A stretch of 64,000 bases of DNA, taken from NCBI GenBank assembly GCA_035944135.1, contig DASZBM010000007.1, positions 124,001 through 188,000 of the forward strand, written 5' to 3'. Below, piece by piece: positions 37,631-46,123 of this stretch. The notes below the pieces were generated by a model that was given only the letters and a program-made list of their open reading frames with translations, had not been told where the DNA came from and searched no databases. Position 1 is the first letter of the stretch. Each line of letters begins with the position of its first letter. The translations under genes and the position numbers were made by a program. This stretch comes from Acidobacteriaceae bacterium (lineage in GTDB: Bacteria > Acidobacteriota > Terriglobia > Terriglobales > Acidobacteriaceae).

Positions 37631-38863
37631 GTGAAGAGCTGGATTGAAATATCAGAGTCGCGGCTGCGGAGCAACCTGTCCGCCATCCGTGCGGCTGCGG
37701 GTGAAGGCGCGAATGTGCTCGCGGTGATCAAGGCGGACGCCTACGGCCACGGCGCTGAGCTCATTGCTCCGGTGCTCGTCGATGCCGGCGTCACGTGGCT
37801 CGGCGTCGCCGACGCTGACGAGGGTGCGTGCATTCGGCGTGTGCTCGGCAGGCGCGACGCGCACATTCTGGTGATGTGCGGCATTTCCACCCCAGCGAAC
37901 CGAGAACGTTCGCCGGGGGCCCCGGTTGAGCCAGGCGACGCTGACTGCATCGTCGACAAGCGGCTGACTCCTGTGGTGTGGACGCCGGCGCACGTGCAGG
38001 CGTTGGAGGTTGCGGCCGAGCGCGCCGGAAGACGCGTGGCCGTGCACCTGGAGATCGACAGCGGGATGGCTCGCCAGGGCGCCGCGCCGGGAGCCGAGCT
38101 GGAGAGCGTGGTCGATGCTCTGCACCGCTCCAAATGGTTGCGGATGGAAGGCGTCTTCAGCCACCTCAGCTCGTCGGAAGTGCGCGACGGGCACGAAACG
38201 GCAGCGCAACTTGAACGCCTTCAGCGTGCGTTCGATCTGCTGAAGACGGAGGACGGCGAGATTCTTCTGCCCGAGTGGATTCACCTCGCCAACAGCTCTG
38301 CACTGGACGAAGGTTCGACCACCGAATGGGTGCATCACATCGGTGCGGCGATGCGCGCCGGAGTTCTTGTGCGGCCGGGTCTCGCGCTCTACGGTTATTG
38401 CCTTGAACTCGAAAATGAGAATGGCGGCCTGCTCCGCCCTGCAGTCAGGACCGGAGATCTTTGCCGGCAGCTTCAACCTGTACTCACATGGAAGACGCGC
38501 ATCCTCGCGACGCGCCACATTGCCGCGGGCCAGACCGTCGGCTACGGTGCGACCTTCATCGCCGAGCGGCCGATGCGGCTTGCGCTTCTTCCCGTAGGCT
38601 ACGCGGATGGCTTCCGCAGGGAAGCATCGAGCGGCATTGGCAACGGCTGGGTGAGGATTGCGGGACAGCGAGCTCCTGTTATCGGCCGTGTGTCGATGAA
38701 TCTCACGGTGGTCGATGTCAGTGAGATCGCCGAAGCAACCGATGGCACAGAGGTTCTGCTGCTCGGCGAAGGCGTGAATGCGCAAGATCATGCACGCTGG
38801 TGTGGCACGATCTCCTACGAAATCCTGTGCGGCATTCGCGCGAAGCGTCGGCTCGTCGATTAG
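37631..38863 (+). CDS. alr: Alanine racemase
   Basis: Alr is a PLP enzyme that interconverts L- and D-alanine for peptidoglycan. The 410-residue product has the PLP-binding Lys34 in VIKADAYGHGAE, the GVADADEGACIRR strand, VHLEIDSGMARQG, and the catalytic Tyr305 in TVGYGATF. It ends with VGRVSMNL-type (VIGRVSMNLTVVDVS) and CGTISYEILCGI motifs that build the second half-site. It starts at GTG 37631. An extra loop near residues 86-105 (STPANRERSPGAPVEPGD) makes it slightly longer than average. Confidence 0.96.
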   Translation: MKSWIEISESRLRSNLSAIRAAAGEGANVLAVIKADAYGHGAELIAPVLVDAGVTWLGVADADEGACIRRVLGRRDAHILVMCGISTPANRERSPGAPVEPGDADCIVDKRLTPVVWTPAHVQALEVAAERAGRRVAVHLEIDSGMARQGAAPGAELESVVDALHRSKWLRMEGVFSHLSSSEVRDGHETAAQLERLQRAFDLLKTEDGEILLPEWIHLANSSALDEGSTTEWVHHIGAAMRAGVLVRPGLALYGYCLELENENGGLLRPAVRTGDLCRQLQPVLTWKTRILATRHIAAGQTVGYGATFIAERPMRLALLPVGYADGFRREASSGIGNGWVRIAGQRAPVIGRVSMNLTVVDVSEIAEATDGTEVLLLGEGVNAQDHARWCGTISYEILCGIRAKRRLVD

Positions 38864-38914
38864 TCGCATCCCATTCAGAGGTTCGCGGAGTCTTGCGGAG
38901 ATAGACTAGAGAGA

Positions 38915-40144
38915 ATGATTGCTGGGCTCTATGAGAGTTGGATGTTCGCGTGGGAGACCGCGCTAACGACCCGCGACGAGAACCGCGTCGAGCGGCCTCT
39001 CGAATGGGGTTTCCGGCACCTCTCTGACTGCGGCGGCCTGCAGGCCGCGCGCGAGGTGGCACGGCTGGAGTGGTCGCCGCTCGAAGCGATGAAGTTGTTG
39101 AATCAGCGCATCCTCGCTGACCCGGAGAGCTTCTTCGCCTATAAGACGCCGACCGACTTCCAGATCGAGCAGCGCTTTCCTGAGCTGCATCCGACCAACG
39201 CACGTCCGGAGACGCTTGAGCAGGAGCGCGAATGGCGCCGCCGCGCTGAGGCCGGCGAACTGCGGCGCGAGCCGTTCCTGCGCTGGACGTCTGCGGTGAA
39301 AACCGGCGTTGCTGAGAACGACTTCGCCAACGCGCGCTGGTACCCCGCCAGGCCGGGCGTGGGCTTCGTCGATCGGCGCACCGGTCGGCGCCGGCGTCAG
39401 GCGATGATTTTGATGCCGCAGTGGAACGCCGATGCGTTCTCGCACAACGTGCTGTGCGAGATGTTCAATCGCTGGGGCATTGCCTGTCTGCGGCTCTCCA
39501 AGCCCTATCACGATATTCGTCGCCCGGCAGAGCTGGAGCGCGCGGACTATGCAGTCAGCTCAAACATTGGCCGCACCATTGCCGCTGCGCGTCAGGCTGT
39601 GGTCGACGTGCGCAGCGCCATCGACTGGCTGGAGCAGCAGGGCTACGAGCAGTTCGGCGTGCTCGGCACAAGCCTCGGAAGCTGCTATGCGTTTCTTGCC
39701 GCAGCGATGGATCCCCGCATTGAAGTCTGCGCGTTCAACCACGCATCCACGTGGTTCGGGGATGTTGTGTGGACCGGCCAGAGCACGCGGCACGTGCACG
39801 CTTCGCTCGAACATGCCGGCCTCACCCGCGACGACGTGCGCGCGATCTTTGCCGGCATCAGTCCCATGAGCTTCATGAAGGAGTATTCACGCAGCGCCGA
39901 GCGGCAGACGCTGATCGTGCACGCCACGTACGACCTGACCTTCCTGCGCGAGTTCTCGCTGGATGTGCTGAAGAGCTTCGACGAGTACGGGATTCCGTAT
40001 GTGTCCAAGGTGCTGCCGTGCGGCCACTACACGACCGGGGAAGCGCCGTACAAGTATCTCGACGGATGGTATCTCGGCAGCTTTATATGGAGTGCTTTCC
40101 GCAGGATGGCGTCACAGCGGCCAATGCGCCAGCGGCGCAGCTAA
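38915..40144 (+). CDS. Alpha/beta hydrolase of the ABHD18 / DUF2048-like group
   Basis: The 409-residue protein has no signal peptide and is probably cytoplasmic. After a helical N-terminal region (about 1-130) the hydrolase fold has the strand AMILMPQWNADAFSHN, then CLRLSKPYHDIRR, the nucleophile elbow FGVLGTSLGSCYA (Ser near 252), the acid possibly in VHATYDLTFLREF and the base in VLPCGHYTTGEAPYK. The ABHD18-like family is widespread but the reaction is unknown. Gene order gives no functional hint. Confidence 0.8.
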   Translation: MIAGLYESWMFAWETALTTRDENRVERPLEWGFRHLSDCGGLQAAREVARLEWSPLEAMKLLNQRILADPESFFAYKTPTDFQIEQRFPELHPTNARPETLEQEREWRRRAEAGELRREPFLRWTSAVKTGVAENDFANARWYPARPGVGFVDRRTGRRRRQAMILMPQWNADAFSHNVLCEMFNRWGIACLRLSKPYHDIRRPAELERADYAVSSNIGRTIAAARQAVVDVRSAIDWLEQQGYEQFGVLGTSLGSCYAFLAAAMDPRIEVCAFNHASTWFGDVVWTGQSTRHVHASLEHAGLTRDDVRAIFAGISPMSFMKEYSRSAERQTLIVHATYDLTFLREFSLDVLKSFDEYGIPYVSKVLPCGHYTTGEAPYKYLDGWYLGSFIWSAFRRMASQRPMRQRRS

Positions 40145-40157
40145 ATTTCTACGGGGC

Positions 40158-40517
40158 TTATAGGCCGGCGGGAAATAACGACATCACGATGCGGTGAGCC
40201 GCGCGTCCGCTCGCGGAGGTTCCGGACTTCTTCACAGGCTCGAGAAGCACAAGGTCAGTGCGACTGCGGTCGCGCATTGCACGCTCTGCAATCTCGCGCT
40301 CTACCTGCGCAACGATCGCATGAGTCTGCGCAAGCCGGTTCAGTTCCATTGACATCTTGAGCAGGGGATCATGCGTCACCAGGTGAAGGCCGCGATAGCG
40401 CCGCGGAGCTGATAGCAACTTCGCGGCGCTGGTTGGAGGTAGAGGAGGAGGGGACTTTGTTACTCGCGTGGCAGCATTCCCAGGTGGTGTGGGGAAGGGT
40501 ATTGTGCGGGCTGCCAC
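40158..40517 (-). CDS. Doubtful hypothetical protein
   Basis: I do not recognise it. The C-terminal 65 residues (MSMELNRLAQTHAIVAQVER then EIAERAMRDRSRTDLVLLEP) have helix-like composition and GC-rich third codon positions typical of this genome. The N-terminal part (MAARTIPFPTPPG, PPPLPP) is low-complexity and lies across two perfect hairpins, so it may be non-coding. An internal ATG at 40355 or 40349 would avoid the hairpins and give about 65 residues. No Shine-Dalgarno supports any start. It could also be the remnant of a broken gene. Confidence 0.3.
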   Translation of the reverse strand: MAARTIPFPTPPGNAATRVTKSPPPLPPTSAAKLLSAPRRYRGLHLVTHDPLLKMSMELNRLAQTHAIVAQVEREIAERAMRDRSRTDLVLLEPVKKSGTSASGRAAHRIVMSLFPAGL

Positions 40518-40646
40518 GACACTGCCTTTCTTGCTCTGCGGTTAAGACTGGCAGAAGTTCCCTGGAGGAGAAGCATCTGCCAGTCAGTACGGCCCGACTT
40601 GCATCGGCCTGGACCTCCCGTGGGGTAGGTCCTGCAGCGGTTGCTG
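40397..40646 (+). ncRNA. Candidate structured RNA upstream of glyA
   Basis: Consecutive inverted repeats are: AGCGCCGCG/CGCGGCGCT (40397-40430, 9 bp, 16-base loop); CGTGGCAGC/GCTGCCACG (40467-40518, 9 bp) enclosing TTCCC/GGGAA; GACTGGCAGA/TCTGCCAGTC (40546-40585, 10 bp, 20-base loop); GGCCCGA/TCGGCC with a bulge (40591-40609); GGACCTCCC/GGGGTAGGTCC (40611-40632); and CAGC/GCTG (about 40634-40645). So many strong stems in 250 bp is unlike coding sequence here. I found no match to RNase P, tmRNA, SRP, glycine, THF or SAM consensus elements I know. The strand is undecided; plus is given because glyA lies 220 bp downstream. Confidence 0.45.
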
Positions 40647-40866
40647 AAGCGCTTAAAGGAGGCATGCCGTCTGCCAAAGACAAGACGACAGTGGCACGCA
40701 GGCCCGAAGTGATTTCAGAACCAGTTGCGGTTCCAAAGGAAGAATGCATCCGGAGTACGAAAGCAGCTATCCCACCCAAGCCGCCTGTCGACTGTCGTGA
40801 GTGGGAGGCGCGGTGCAACGTTTGGGGAAGGGCCTGTCGTTCAGCGTCGTACAATTTCACATAGAT

Positions 40867-42132
40867 ATGCCGATTAATTTGTCTGCTCCACTTGCCGTGG
40901 CCGATCCTGAAATTGCGGCCCAGATCCGCAACGAAGTTGTTCGCCAGCACGAAGGCCTCGAGATGATCGCCAGCGAGAACTTCGTCTCGCGCGCGGTGCT
41001 CGAAGCCGCAGGTTCGGTCTTCACCAACAAGTATGCGGAGGGCTACCCGGGCAAGCGATATTACGGCGGATGCGAGTTTGCCGACGCGGTAGAAAACCGC
41101 GCGCGCGACCGCGCGAAAAAGATCTTCGGCGCCGAGCATGCCAACGTGCAGCCGCACTCCGGCTCGCAGGCGAATGCCGCCGCCTACATGACGCTGCTCG
41201 AGCCCGGCGACACGATTCTTGGGCTGGATCTCGCGCATGGCGGACACCTCACGCACGGACATCGCCTGAACTTCTCCGGCAAGCTCTATCGCGTGGTCGG
41301 CTATCAGGTGCGCAAGGACACAGAGACGGTCGATTACGATCACCTCGAAGAGCAGGCCGTGGCTGAGAAGCCGAAGGTCATCATCGGCGGCGGATCCGCG
41401 TATCCGCGGCAGTTTGATTTCGCACGCATGCGCCAGATCGCGGACAAGGTTGAAGCGAAGCTGGTGATCGACATGGCGCATTTCGCCGGTTTGGTCGCCG
41501 GCGGTGTGCATCCGTCGCCTGTGCCGCATGCGCATGTCGTGACCTCGACGACGCACAAGACACTGCGCGGCCCGCGCGCCGGGCTCATCCTGTGCCAGCA
41601 GGAGTTCGCCGCAGGCATCGACCGCAGCGTATTCCCCGGGCAACAGGGAGGTCCGCTGGTGCACGTCGTCGCGGCCAAGGCCGTTGCCTTTGGCGAGGCG
41701 TTGCAGCCGGAGTTCAAGACGTATGCCGCGCAGGTTGTCGCAAACGCCAGGGCGCTCGCCGAAGCCATGCAGGCTGCCGGCTATCGCGTCATCTCCGGCG
41801 GAACTGACACGCACCTTGTCCTCATCGACGTCTTCGGCCGCGGAATGCTGGGCTCTGAAGCCGAGGCTGCGCTGGGCGTCGCCGGCATTACCGTGAACAA
41901 GAACGCGATTCCCTATGACACCAATCCTCCGCTGAAGCCCAGCGGCATCCGCATCGGATCCCCTGCGCTCACCACGCGTGGCATGAAAGAGGCGGAGATG
42001 CGCACGATCGCTGGCTGGATCGCCGAAGCGCTGGACCACCGCACCGATGAGGCGCGCCTGCGAGCCATTCGCGGCCGTGTTGCCGAGTTGGCAGAGCAGT
42101 TTCCCCTCTACGGCTGGTTACGCAGCAACTAA
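40867..42132 (+). CDS. glyA: Serine hydroxymethyltransferase
   Basis: GlyA is a PLP enzyme converting serine and tetrahydrofolate to glycine and 5,10-methylene-THF. The ATG at 40867 gives 421 residues starting [20 protein letters not shown]; the in-frame extension upstream to 40801 is rejected because family members begin here. Motifs are [69 protein letters not shown] and the PLP Schiff-base lysine in [13 protein letters not shown]. Length and motifs are complete. A hairpin-rich region lies 220-470 bp upstream. Confidence 0.97.
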   Translation: MPINLSAPLAVADPEIAAQIRNEVVRQHEGLEMIASENFVSRAVLEAAGSVFTNKYAEGYPGKRYYGGCEFADAVENRARDRAKKIFGAEHANVQPHSGSQANAAAYMTLLEPGDTILGLDLAHGGHLTHGHRLNFSGKLYRVVGYQVRKDTETVDYDHLEEQAVAEKPKVIIGGGSAYPRQFDFARMRQIADKVEAKLVIDMAHFAGLVAGGVHPSPVPHAHVVTSTTHKTLRGPRAGLILCQQEFAAGIDRSVFPGQQGGPLVHVVAAKAVAFGEALQPEFKTYAAQVVANARALAEAMQAAGYRVISGGTDTHLVLIDVFGRGMLGSEAEAALGVAGITVNKNAIPYDTNPPLKPSGIRIGSPALTTRGMKEAEMRTIAGWIAEALDHRTDEARLRAIRGRVAELAEQFPLYGWLRSN

Positions 42133-42208
42133 CTCGGCTGCGCAGCAGGTAATGTAGTATCGCTGCGGCTGGATCCCAGTGCACTTATCGCTGCGGAGGG
42201 GTGGGTCC

Positions 42209-42700
42209 ATGGATATGGTTCTGTTGCTCGGTGTGGTCACCGGCATGCGCTGCATGACGGCGATCGCCGCGCTTTCCTGGGCCGCATGGCTGGCGCTCGT
42301 GCCGGAGCACGGCTGGGCGACCTGGATTGCACATCTCATCGTCGCGCTCATCTTTACAGTCTGTGCACTCGGCGAGTACGGGGTCGACACGCTTCCTCAG
42401 ACACCGCGGCGGACCACGCTCGGTCCCGCGCTGGCCCGAGTCATCGTCGGGTCGCTCGTAGGTGCGATGGCGGCGGTCGCGATCGACGAGCCCGTCGCCG
42501 GTGGCATTATCTTCGGCGGTGTTGGAGCGATCATCGGAACCTGGGGCGGCTTCTTCGTGCGCATGACCGTAGCGCGTATCTTCCGCCGGGATCTACCGGC
42601 GGCGCTGCTGGAGTCAGCGTCCGCGATCACACTCGCGGTTCTGGCGCTTGTGAAGCTGCATCATGGCATCGTGGGCGAGGCTCAGAAGGCGATGAGCTAA
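42209..42700 (+). CDS. DUF4126-like membrane protein
   Basis: The ATG at 42209 (GGAGG ten bases upstream) gives 163 residues with about four hydrophobic segments: VLLLGVVTGMRCMTAIAALS, WIAHLIVALIFTVCALGEYG, a Gly-rich pair VIVGSLVGAMAAVAI and GGIIFGGVGAIIGTWGGFF, then ALLESASAITLAVLAL. The pattern with an early GxxxGMR motif and Gly-rich central helices resembles DUF4126 proteins. It is an inner-membrane protein of unknown role, 76 bp after glyA on the same strand. Confidence 0.65.
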   Translation: MDMVLLLGVVTGMRCMTAIAALSWAAWLALVPEHGWATWIAHLIVALIFTVCALGEYGVDTLPQTPRRTTLGPALARVIVGSLVGAMAAVAIDEPVAGGIIFGGVGAIIGTWGGFFVRMTVARIFRRDLPAALLESASAITLAVLALVKLHHGIVGEAQKAMS

Positions 42701-42758
42701 CCGGACGCGACGTCATCCTTATCGTGAGCGAGCCGAAGGCGTCTGCTCCATGCAATGG

Positions 42759-44330
42759 CTACTTACCCAAGTACGTGCGGTACCGCGTCTCGACGACGCC
42801 GGTATTACGCGCCAGGTTCAGTTTGGCCACGTTGTACTGATACAGCGCCTGGGTCAACTGGGCCTGTGCTGACGTAAGAGATGCCACCGCATCCACCACG
42901 GCCAGGTTGTCTTCGACCCCGGCGGAGAAGCGCTCACGCTCGTCAGAGAGCTCCTGTTGGGCAAGCTGTACGTTGCTCTGCGCCACCTTCACCAGCTCGT
43001 CCGCCGCTTGGACATCCAGCATCGACGCTCGGATCTGCGCGTCGATCGTCTCGCGCAGATCGCTCACGCGCTGGTGTAGCGCCGTAAGCTGCGCGCTCAC
43101 CTGGTCTTCCTGTCCGCGCTGCTCGGCTTCGCGGAAGATTGGAAACTTCAGGCTGCCCTCGGCGGTGAAGACGCCGTGATAAAGCCCCGTCGTCTCGCCG
43201 AGCACACCGTAGAACCCATTGAAGGCGACTGTCGGCAGCCGCTGGTAGCGCACAGCGCGAATCTCGCGGTCGGCCACCAGGATCTGCGCCTGCAGGCTAA
43301 GCAGATCCTTGCGATGCCGGTAGGCTGTCTCTTTCGCGCGATCGAGATCCATGTCATTGAACTCCGCGAACGGAGCCGTATCGGTCAGCTCAAGCTTCTG
43401 TCCGGCCGGCAGACCCATGATGCGATTGAGTTGAATGATGTCCTTTGCGAGCTGGTTGTCGGTTGCAATCGCGGCCTGCTGCCGCTGCTGGTACTCCACC
43501 TGCGCGCGAAGCTGATCGAGGCTGGTACCCACGCCGGCCTGGCGGCGCTGACTCGCCTGGTCGAACAGTGTTTTAGCCGCCTGCTCCTGCGCCTGCGCGT
43601 TGGCCAGGTTCGTCTGGTCCGCGAGCACCTGCAGATAAGCCGAACCGACCGTCAGGATCAAATCGCCGCGGCTGGTGAGCACGTCGAGATCGACAACCTC
43701 TACCTCGCGTTGCGCGCCCCTGTAGAGCTCATAATCCGGCAGATTGAAGAGCTCCTGGCTTGCGCTGAGCTGCGCCTGCGTGACATTGACCTTCAGGACG
43801 GTCGGAAAACTCGTTGCACTCATTCCAAGCTGCGAAAGCAATCCGGCAATGGACTGCGGCTTGAACCCCAGGGCGGCGAGGTTTATCTCGTCCGTCCCGG
43901 TCGAGGCAGTCGCGCGCAGCGAAGGCAGCAGCGCGTTGATGACGCCAAGCTGCTCGCCATGCACCGTCTTCTGCTTTGCCCGGTCGTAGACCAGCCGCAG
44001 GTTGCGCTCGAGCCCCAATGAGATTGCGTCGTCGAGTGACAGAGCCAGCGGCGTATCCGTGGGCTGCTCGATGCGAATGCCGTCCGGCCCGGGCGTCGTG
44101 CTCGGCGCCTTGAAGGTGAAGCCGGAACCCGCCGGCTTGCCCAGTGCCTCATCCTGCTGCGAAAGCAGAAGGGCGCTTGGCGCCGATGGAAGATTCTCGT
44201 TCTTTTTCTTTCCGGATCCCGTGTCGTTCTGCGCAAGCGCGGGCGCGACGCTGAGAAGCATCGCGAAAGGCAGCGTCACGACAACACTGCGGACCCGGCA
44301 CAGGCGGGAGCTGAGGGGAAGCTCGTTCAC
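42759..44330 (-). CDS. TolC family outer-membrane efflux protein
   Basis: The GTG at 44330 is chosen because it yields a normal signal peptide (MNELPLSSRLCRVRSVVVTL then PFAMLLSVAPALAQ) and avoids overlapping the upstream gene; a longer frame to 44486 does not. The 523-residue product has two OEP repeats with long coiled-coil helices: SLDDAISLGLERNLRLVYDR, ASQELFNLPDYELYRGAQRE, GDLILTVGSAYLQVLADQTN and the second repeat DLDRAKETAYRHRKDLLSLQ, ending with LTQALYQYNVAKLNLARNTG. It would form the outer-membrane channel of a tripartite pump. No pump or adaptor gene is adjacent. Confidence 0.9.
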   Translation of the reverse strand: MNELPLSSRLCRVRSVVVTLPFAMLLSVAPALAQNDTGSGKKKNENLPSAPSALLLSQQDEALGKPAGSGFTFKAPSTTPGPDGIRIEQPTDTPLALSLDDAISLGLERNLRLVYDRAKQKTVHGEQLGVINALLPSLRATASTGTDEINLAALGFKPQSIAGLLSQLGMSATSFPTVLKVNVTQAQLSASQELFNLPDYELYRGAQREVEVVDLDVLTSRGDLILTVGSAYLQVLADQTNLANAQAQEQAAKTLFDQASQRRQAGVGTSLDQLRAQVEYQQRQQAAIATDNQLAKDIIQLNRIMGLPAGQKLELTDTAPFAEFNDMDLDRAKETAYRHRKDLLSLQAQILVADREIRAVRYQRLPTVAFNGFYGVLGETTGLYHGVFTAEGSLKFPIFREAEQRGQEDQVSAQLTALHQRVSDLRETIDAQIRASMLDVQAADELVKVAQSNVQLAQQELSDERERFSAGVEDNLAVVDAVASLTSAQAQLTQALYQYNVAKLNLARNTGVVETRYRTYLGK

Positions 44331-44422
44331 TTCAGTATTAGAGTCTCTCCCATCCGCTGGGGATGCGAAAAGCTGATGCAACCACTTGGATTTTCCGCAC
44401 CGTACGGCAACGCCCCGTTCGA

Positions 44423-45259
44423 TTACTGGCCGTTCGCCAGCTGTTGCGCGGCCTGCTCCAGGGTCTGCGCGGTGGAGGGCTTCCACTCCGTCTTCACGTC
44501 GTCTTCCTGCTGTCCTATGTTGTGAAAGAAGAGCGCATGACCGCCAATGTGAACGTGCGTCTCGGTAATCTGCCAGTGGTGCTCGCCGACCATCCTGCGC
44601 TCGACGTCGAACGTCCCGCCGCGATCGAGCTTGCCGAGAATGCCCCAGCCGATCCGGACATCATCGCTGAGTTTCCCTCTCAGCGTGACGATGCGGTGCC
44701 CCTCCTTGGAGATAACCATCTGACCCTCCATAATGCCCATCACCCGCGACTGCATGTCTGGGGGGTCGAAGCCAGGGTTCGGTCGAAAGTTCAGCGTGTC
44801 GGAGTCGCCATTCTCGCTGGCCTTCGTCCACAGGAAAGCTTCCGGCAACATCTTCAGCAGCTCTTCGGCCTGGGCGTCATCGTGCGCGGCGTTTCGGCGG
44901 GCCCTGGCCTGGGCCGCCGAATCATGAATGTAATTGTCGATCCGGTGCATTTCAATCCCGGCCGCCTGCGGGCTGAGCGGGCGACCGTTCAGTTCGATCA
45001 GCCGGCGCAACGTGCCTTGCGGCGTTTCGATGGTCGTGTACACGCCCTTCTTGTCGGGCATGAAGTCGCTCTCGCGATAGGTCCAGACACTCTTATCGGT
45101 CCGGTTCGCTTCCAATTCAGCGATCACGGCCTGGCGAACCTGCTCGACGGCGGCGGGGTCGGAGCCCCTCTGCTGACTGGCCCAAATGCTGTGAGAAGAG
45201 AAGCAAAGGAGGGCACACACAACTGCCCAAAAAAGACCCTGGAACTTCAAACGACGCAT
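44423..45259 (-). CDS. Secreted protein of unknown function
   Basis: From the ATG at 45259 (AGGA eight bases upstream) it has 278 residues; a start at 45268 is also possible. The signal peptide is KFQGLFWAVVCALLCFSSHS ending IWA. The mature part starts VEQVRQAVIAELEANRTDKS and contains VWTYRESDFMPDKKGVYTTI, RRLIELNGRPLSPQAAG, LNFRPNPGFDPPDMQSRVMG, MVISKEGHRIVTLRGKLSDD and HVHIGGHALFFHNIGQQEDD. The alternating strand pattern suggests an incomplete beta-barrel such as LolA/RseB, but I cannot assign a family. It is likely co-transcribed with the TolC gene 92 bp downstream. Confidence 0.75.
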   Translation of the reverse strand: MRRLKFQGLFWAVVCALLCFSSHSIWASQQRGSDPAAVEQVRQAVIAELEANRTDKSVWTYRESDFMPDKKGVYTTIETPQGTLRRLIELNGRPLSPQAAGIEMHRIDNYIHDSAAQARARRNAAHDDAQAEELLKMLPEAFLWTKASENGDSDTLNFRPNPGFDPPDMQSRVMGIMEGQMVISKEGHRIVTLRGKLSDDVRIGWGILGKLDRGGTFDVERRMVGEHHWQITETHVHIGGHALFFHNIGQQEDDVKTEWKPSTAQTLEQAAQQLANGQ

Positions 45260-45327
45260 ATACCTCATCCTAAGCGGGTTGGATGCAATTACACCCCAGA
45301 CTAAGACGTAAACAGTGAGATGGCTGG

Positions 45328-45972
45328 TTACTCCGGAACGATCTTGACGAAGACGCCGTCGGGCAGTTTCGCGCCGCCCAGCAGGTGCACCACCCCGCCG
45401 CGCGTGAAGCCGCGGAGCATCGGCGGTGCGGAGGCCGGGTCTTTCGGATACGGAGTCGCGCGCACCTCGCGCTTCGGCTCCGGAGCTCCTTTTTCCGCAG
45501 TTCCTTTGCCCGTTCCGCGGTCCATGGCCGCGTTGGCCAGCCGGTCGGCGTCCTTGTTCTTGTGGCGCAGCGCATGGGTGATCTGGAACTCGTCAAGCTG
45601 CGCGATGCGGCTGTGGGCCTCAGTCCAGAGCGGCTTCAGGTCGGGCGAGTTCACCTTGTAGCGCCCCTGGATCTGCTTGACCATCAGCTCCGAATCGGAG
45701 ACCACGCGGACGCGGCGATGGCCGTGCTCTAGCGCCCAGCCCAGCACGCCCAGCAGACCGGAGTATTCGGCGTAATTGTTCGTCCGGATGCCCAGAAACT
45801 CGCTGAGCTCGGCCAGCTTTTCTCCTGTTTCCGTCTGAATAACCGCGCCATAGCCGGCCGGGCCTGGGTTTCCGCGGGCGCCGCCGTCGCAGTGCGCGAT
45901 CAGCCAGGCCTGGGGGTTCGGGCGGGTTGGAGGAGTGCGCGGTTGGGAGGGCTCGGGGAACAGCGAAGGCAT
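45328..45972 (-). CDS. Ribonuclease HI-like protein
   Basis: RNase HI degrades RNA in RNA-DNA hybrids. The 214-residue protein has the fold at 20-150: HCDGGARGNPGPAGYGAVIQ (first catalytic Asp), NNYAEYSGLLGVLGWALE (Glu), RVVSDSELMVKQIQGRYKV (second Asp) and HKNKDADRLANAAMD (third Asp). All four catalytic acids appear present. A C-terminal extension of about 60 residues (GTGKGTAEKGAPEPKREVRA, then TRGGVVHLLGGAKLPDGVFV) is not part of the usual domain. The plant/archaeal-like RVT_3 subgroup is the closest fit, so I leave the symbol empty. Confidence 0.88.
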   Translation of the reverse strand: MPSLFPEPSQPRTPPTRPNPQAWLIAHCDGGARGNPGPAGYGAVIQTETGEKLAELSEFLGIRTNNYAEYSGLLGVLGWALEHGHRRVRVVSDSELMVKQIQGRYKVNSPDLKPLWTEAHSRIAQLDEFQITHALRHKNKDADRLANAAMDRGTGKGTAEKGAPEPKREVRATPYPKDPASAPPMLRGFTRGGVVHLLGGAKLPDGVFVKIVPE

Positions 45973-46123
45973 CGCCCAAGTGTATCGCCAGCGCCCGTGG
46001 AGGCTTTGTGGGGTGAGTAGACCCCCTCCCCCCTGAAATTGCGCAAACTCTTCAAGACAGAGACTTTAGGCTTGGACTTGTGTCCAAACGGCAACATGGG
46101 TGTGGTGAAAAGTGCACAGGGGG

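Larger units (their letters stand above)
40145..40866. other. Long region between hydrolase and glyA: one weak ORF and several strong hairpins
   Basis: The left part holds a doubtful minus-strand ORF (40158-40517). Five stem-loops lie in 40397-40632 and a shorter one follows (described separately). From 40647 to 40866 I see no gene or structure beyond the glyA upstream sequence; the glyA ATG lacks a clear Shine-Dalgarno. Confidence 0.6.

Noticed and set aside
40433-40864. A 143-residue plus-strand frame before glyA
   Set aside because: It overlaps the hairpin array, has no domain, and no Shine-Dalgarno; composition is not protein-like.
40397-40866. Known riboswitch before glyA (glycine, THF, SAM/SAH)
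   Set aside because: I did not find the conserved core sequences of these riboswitches, so no named class can be claimed.
40369-42039. A 556-residue minus-strand frame opposite glyA
   Set aside because: It is antisense to glyA, a complete and certain gene; long shadow frames are common in this GC-rich DNA.
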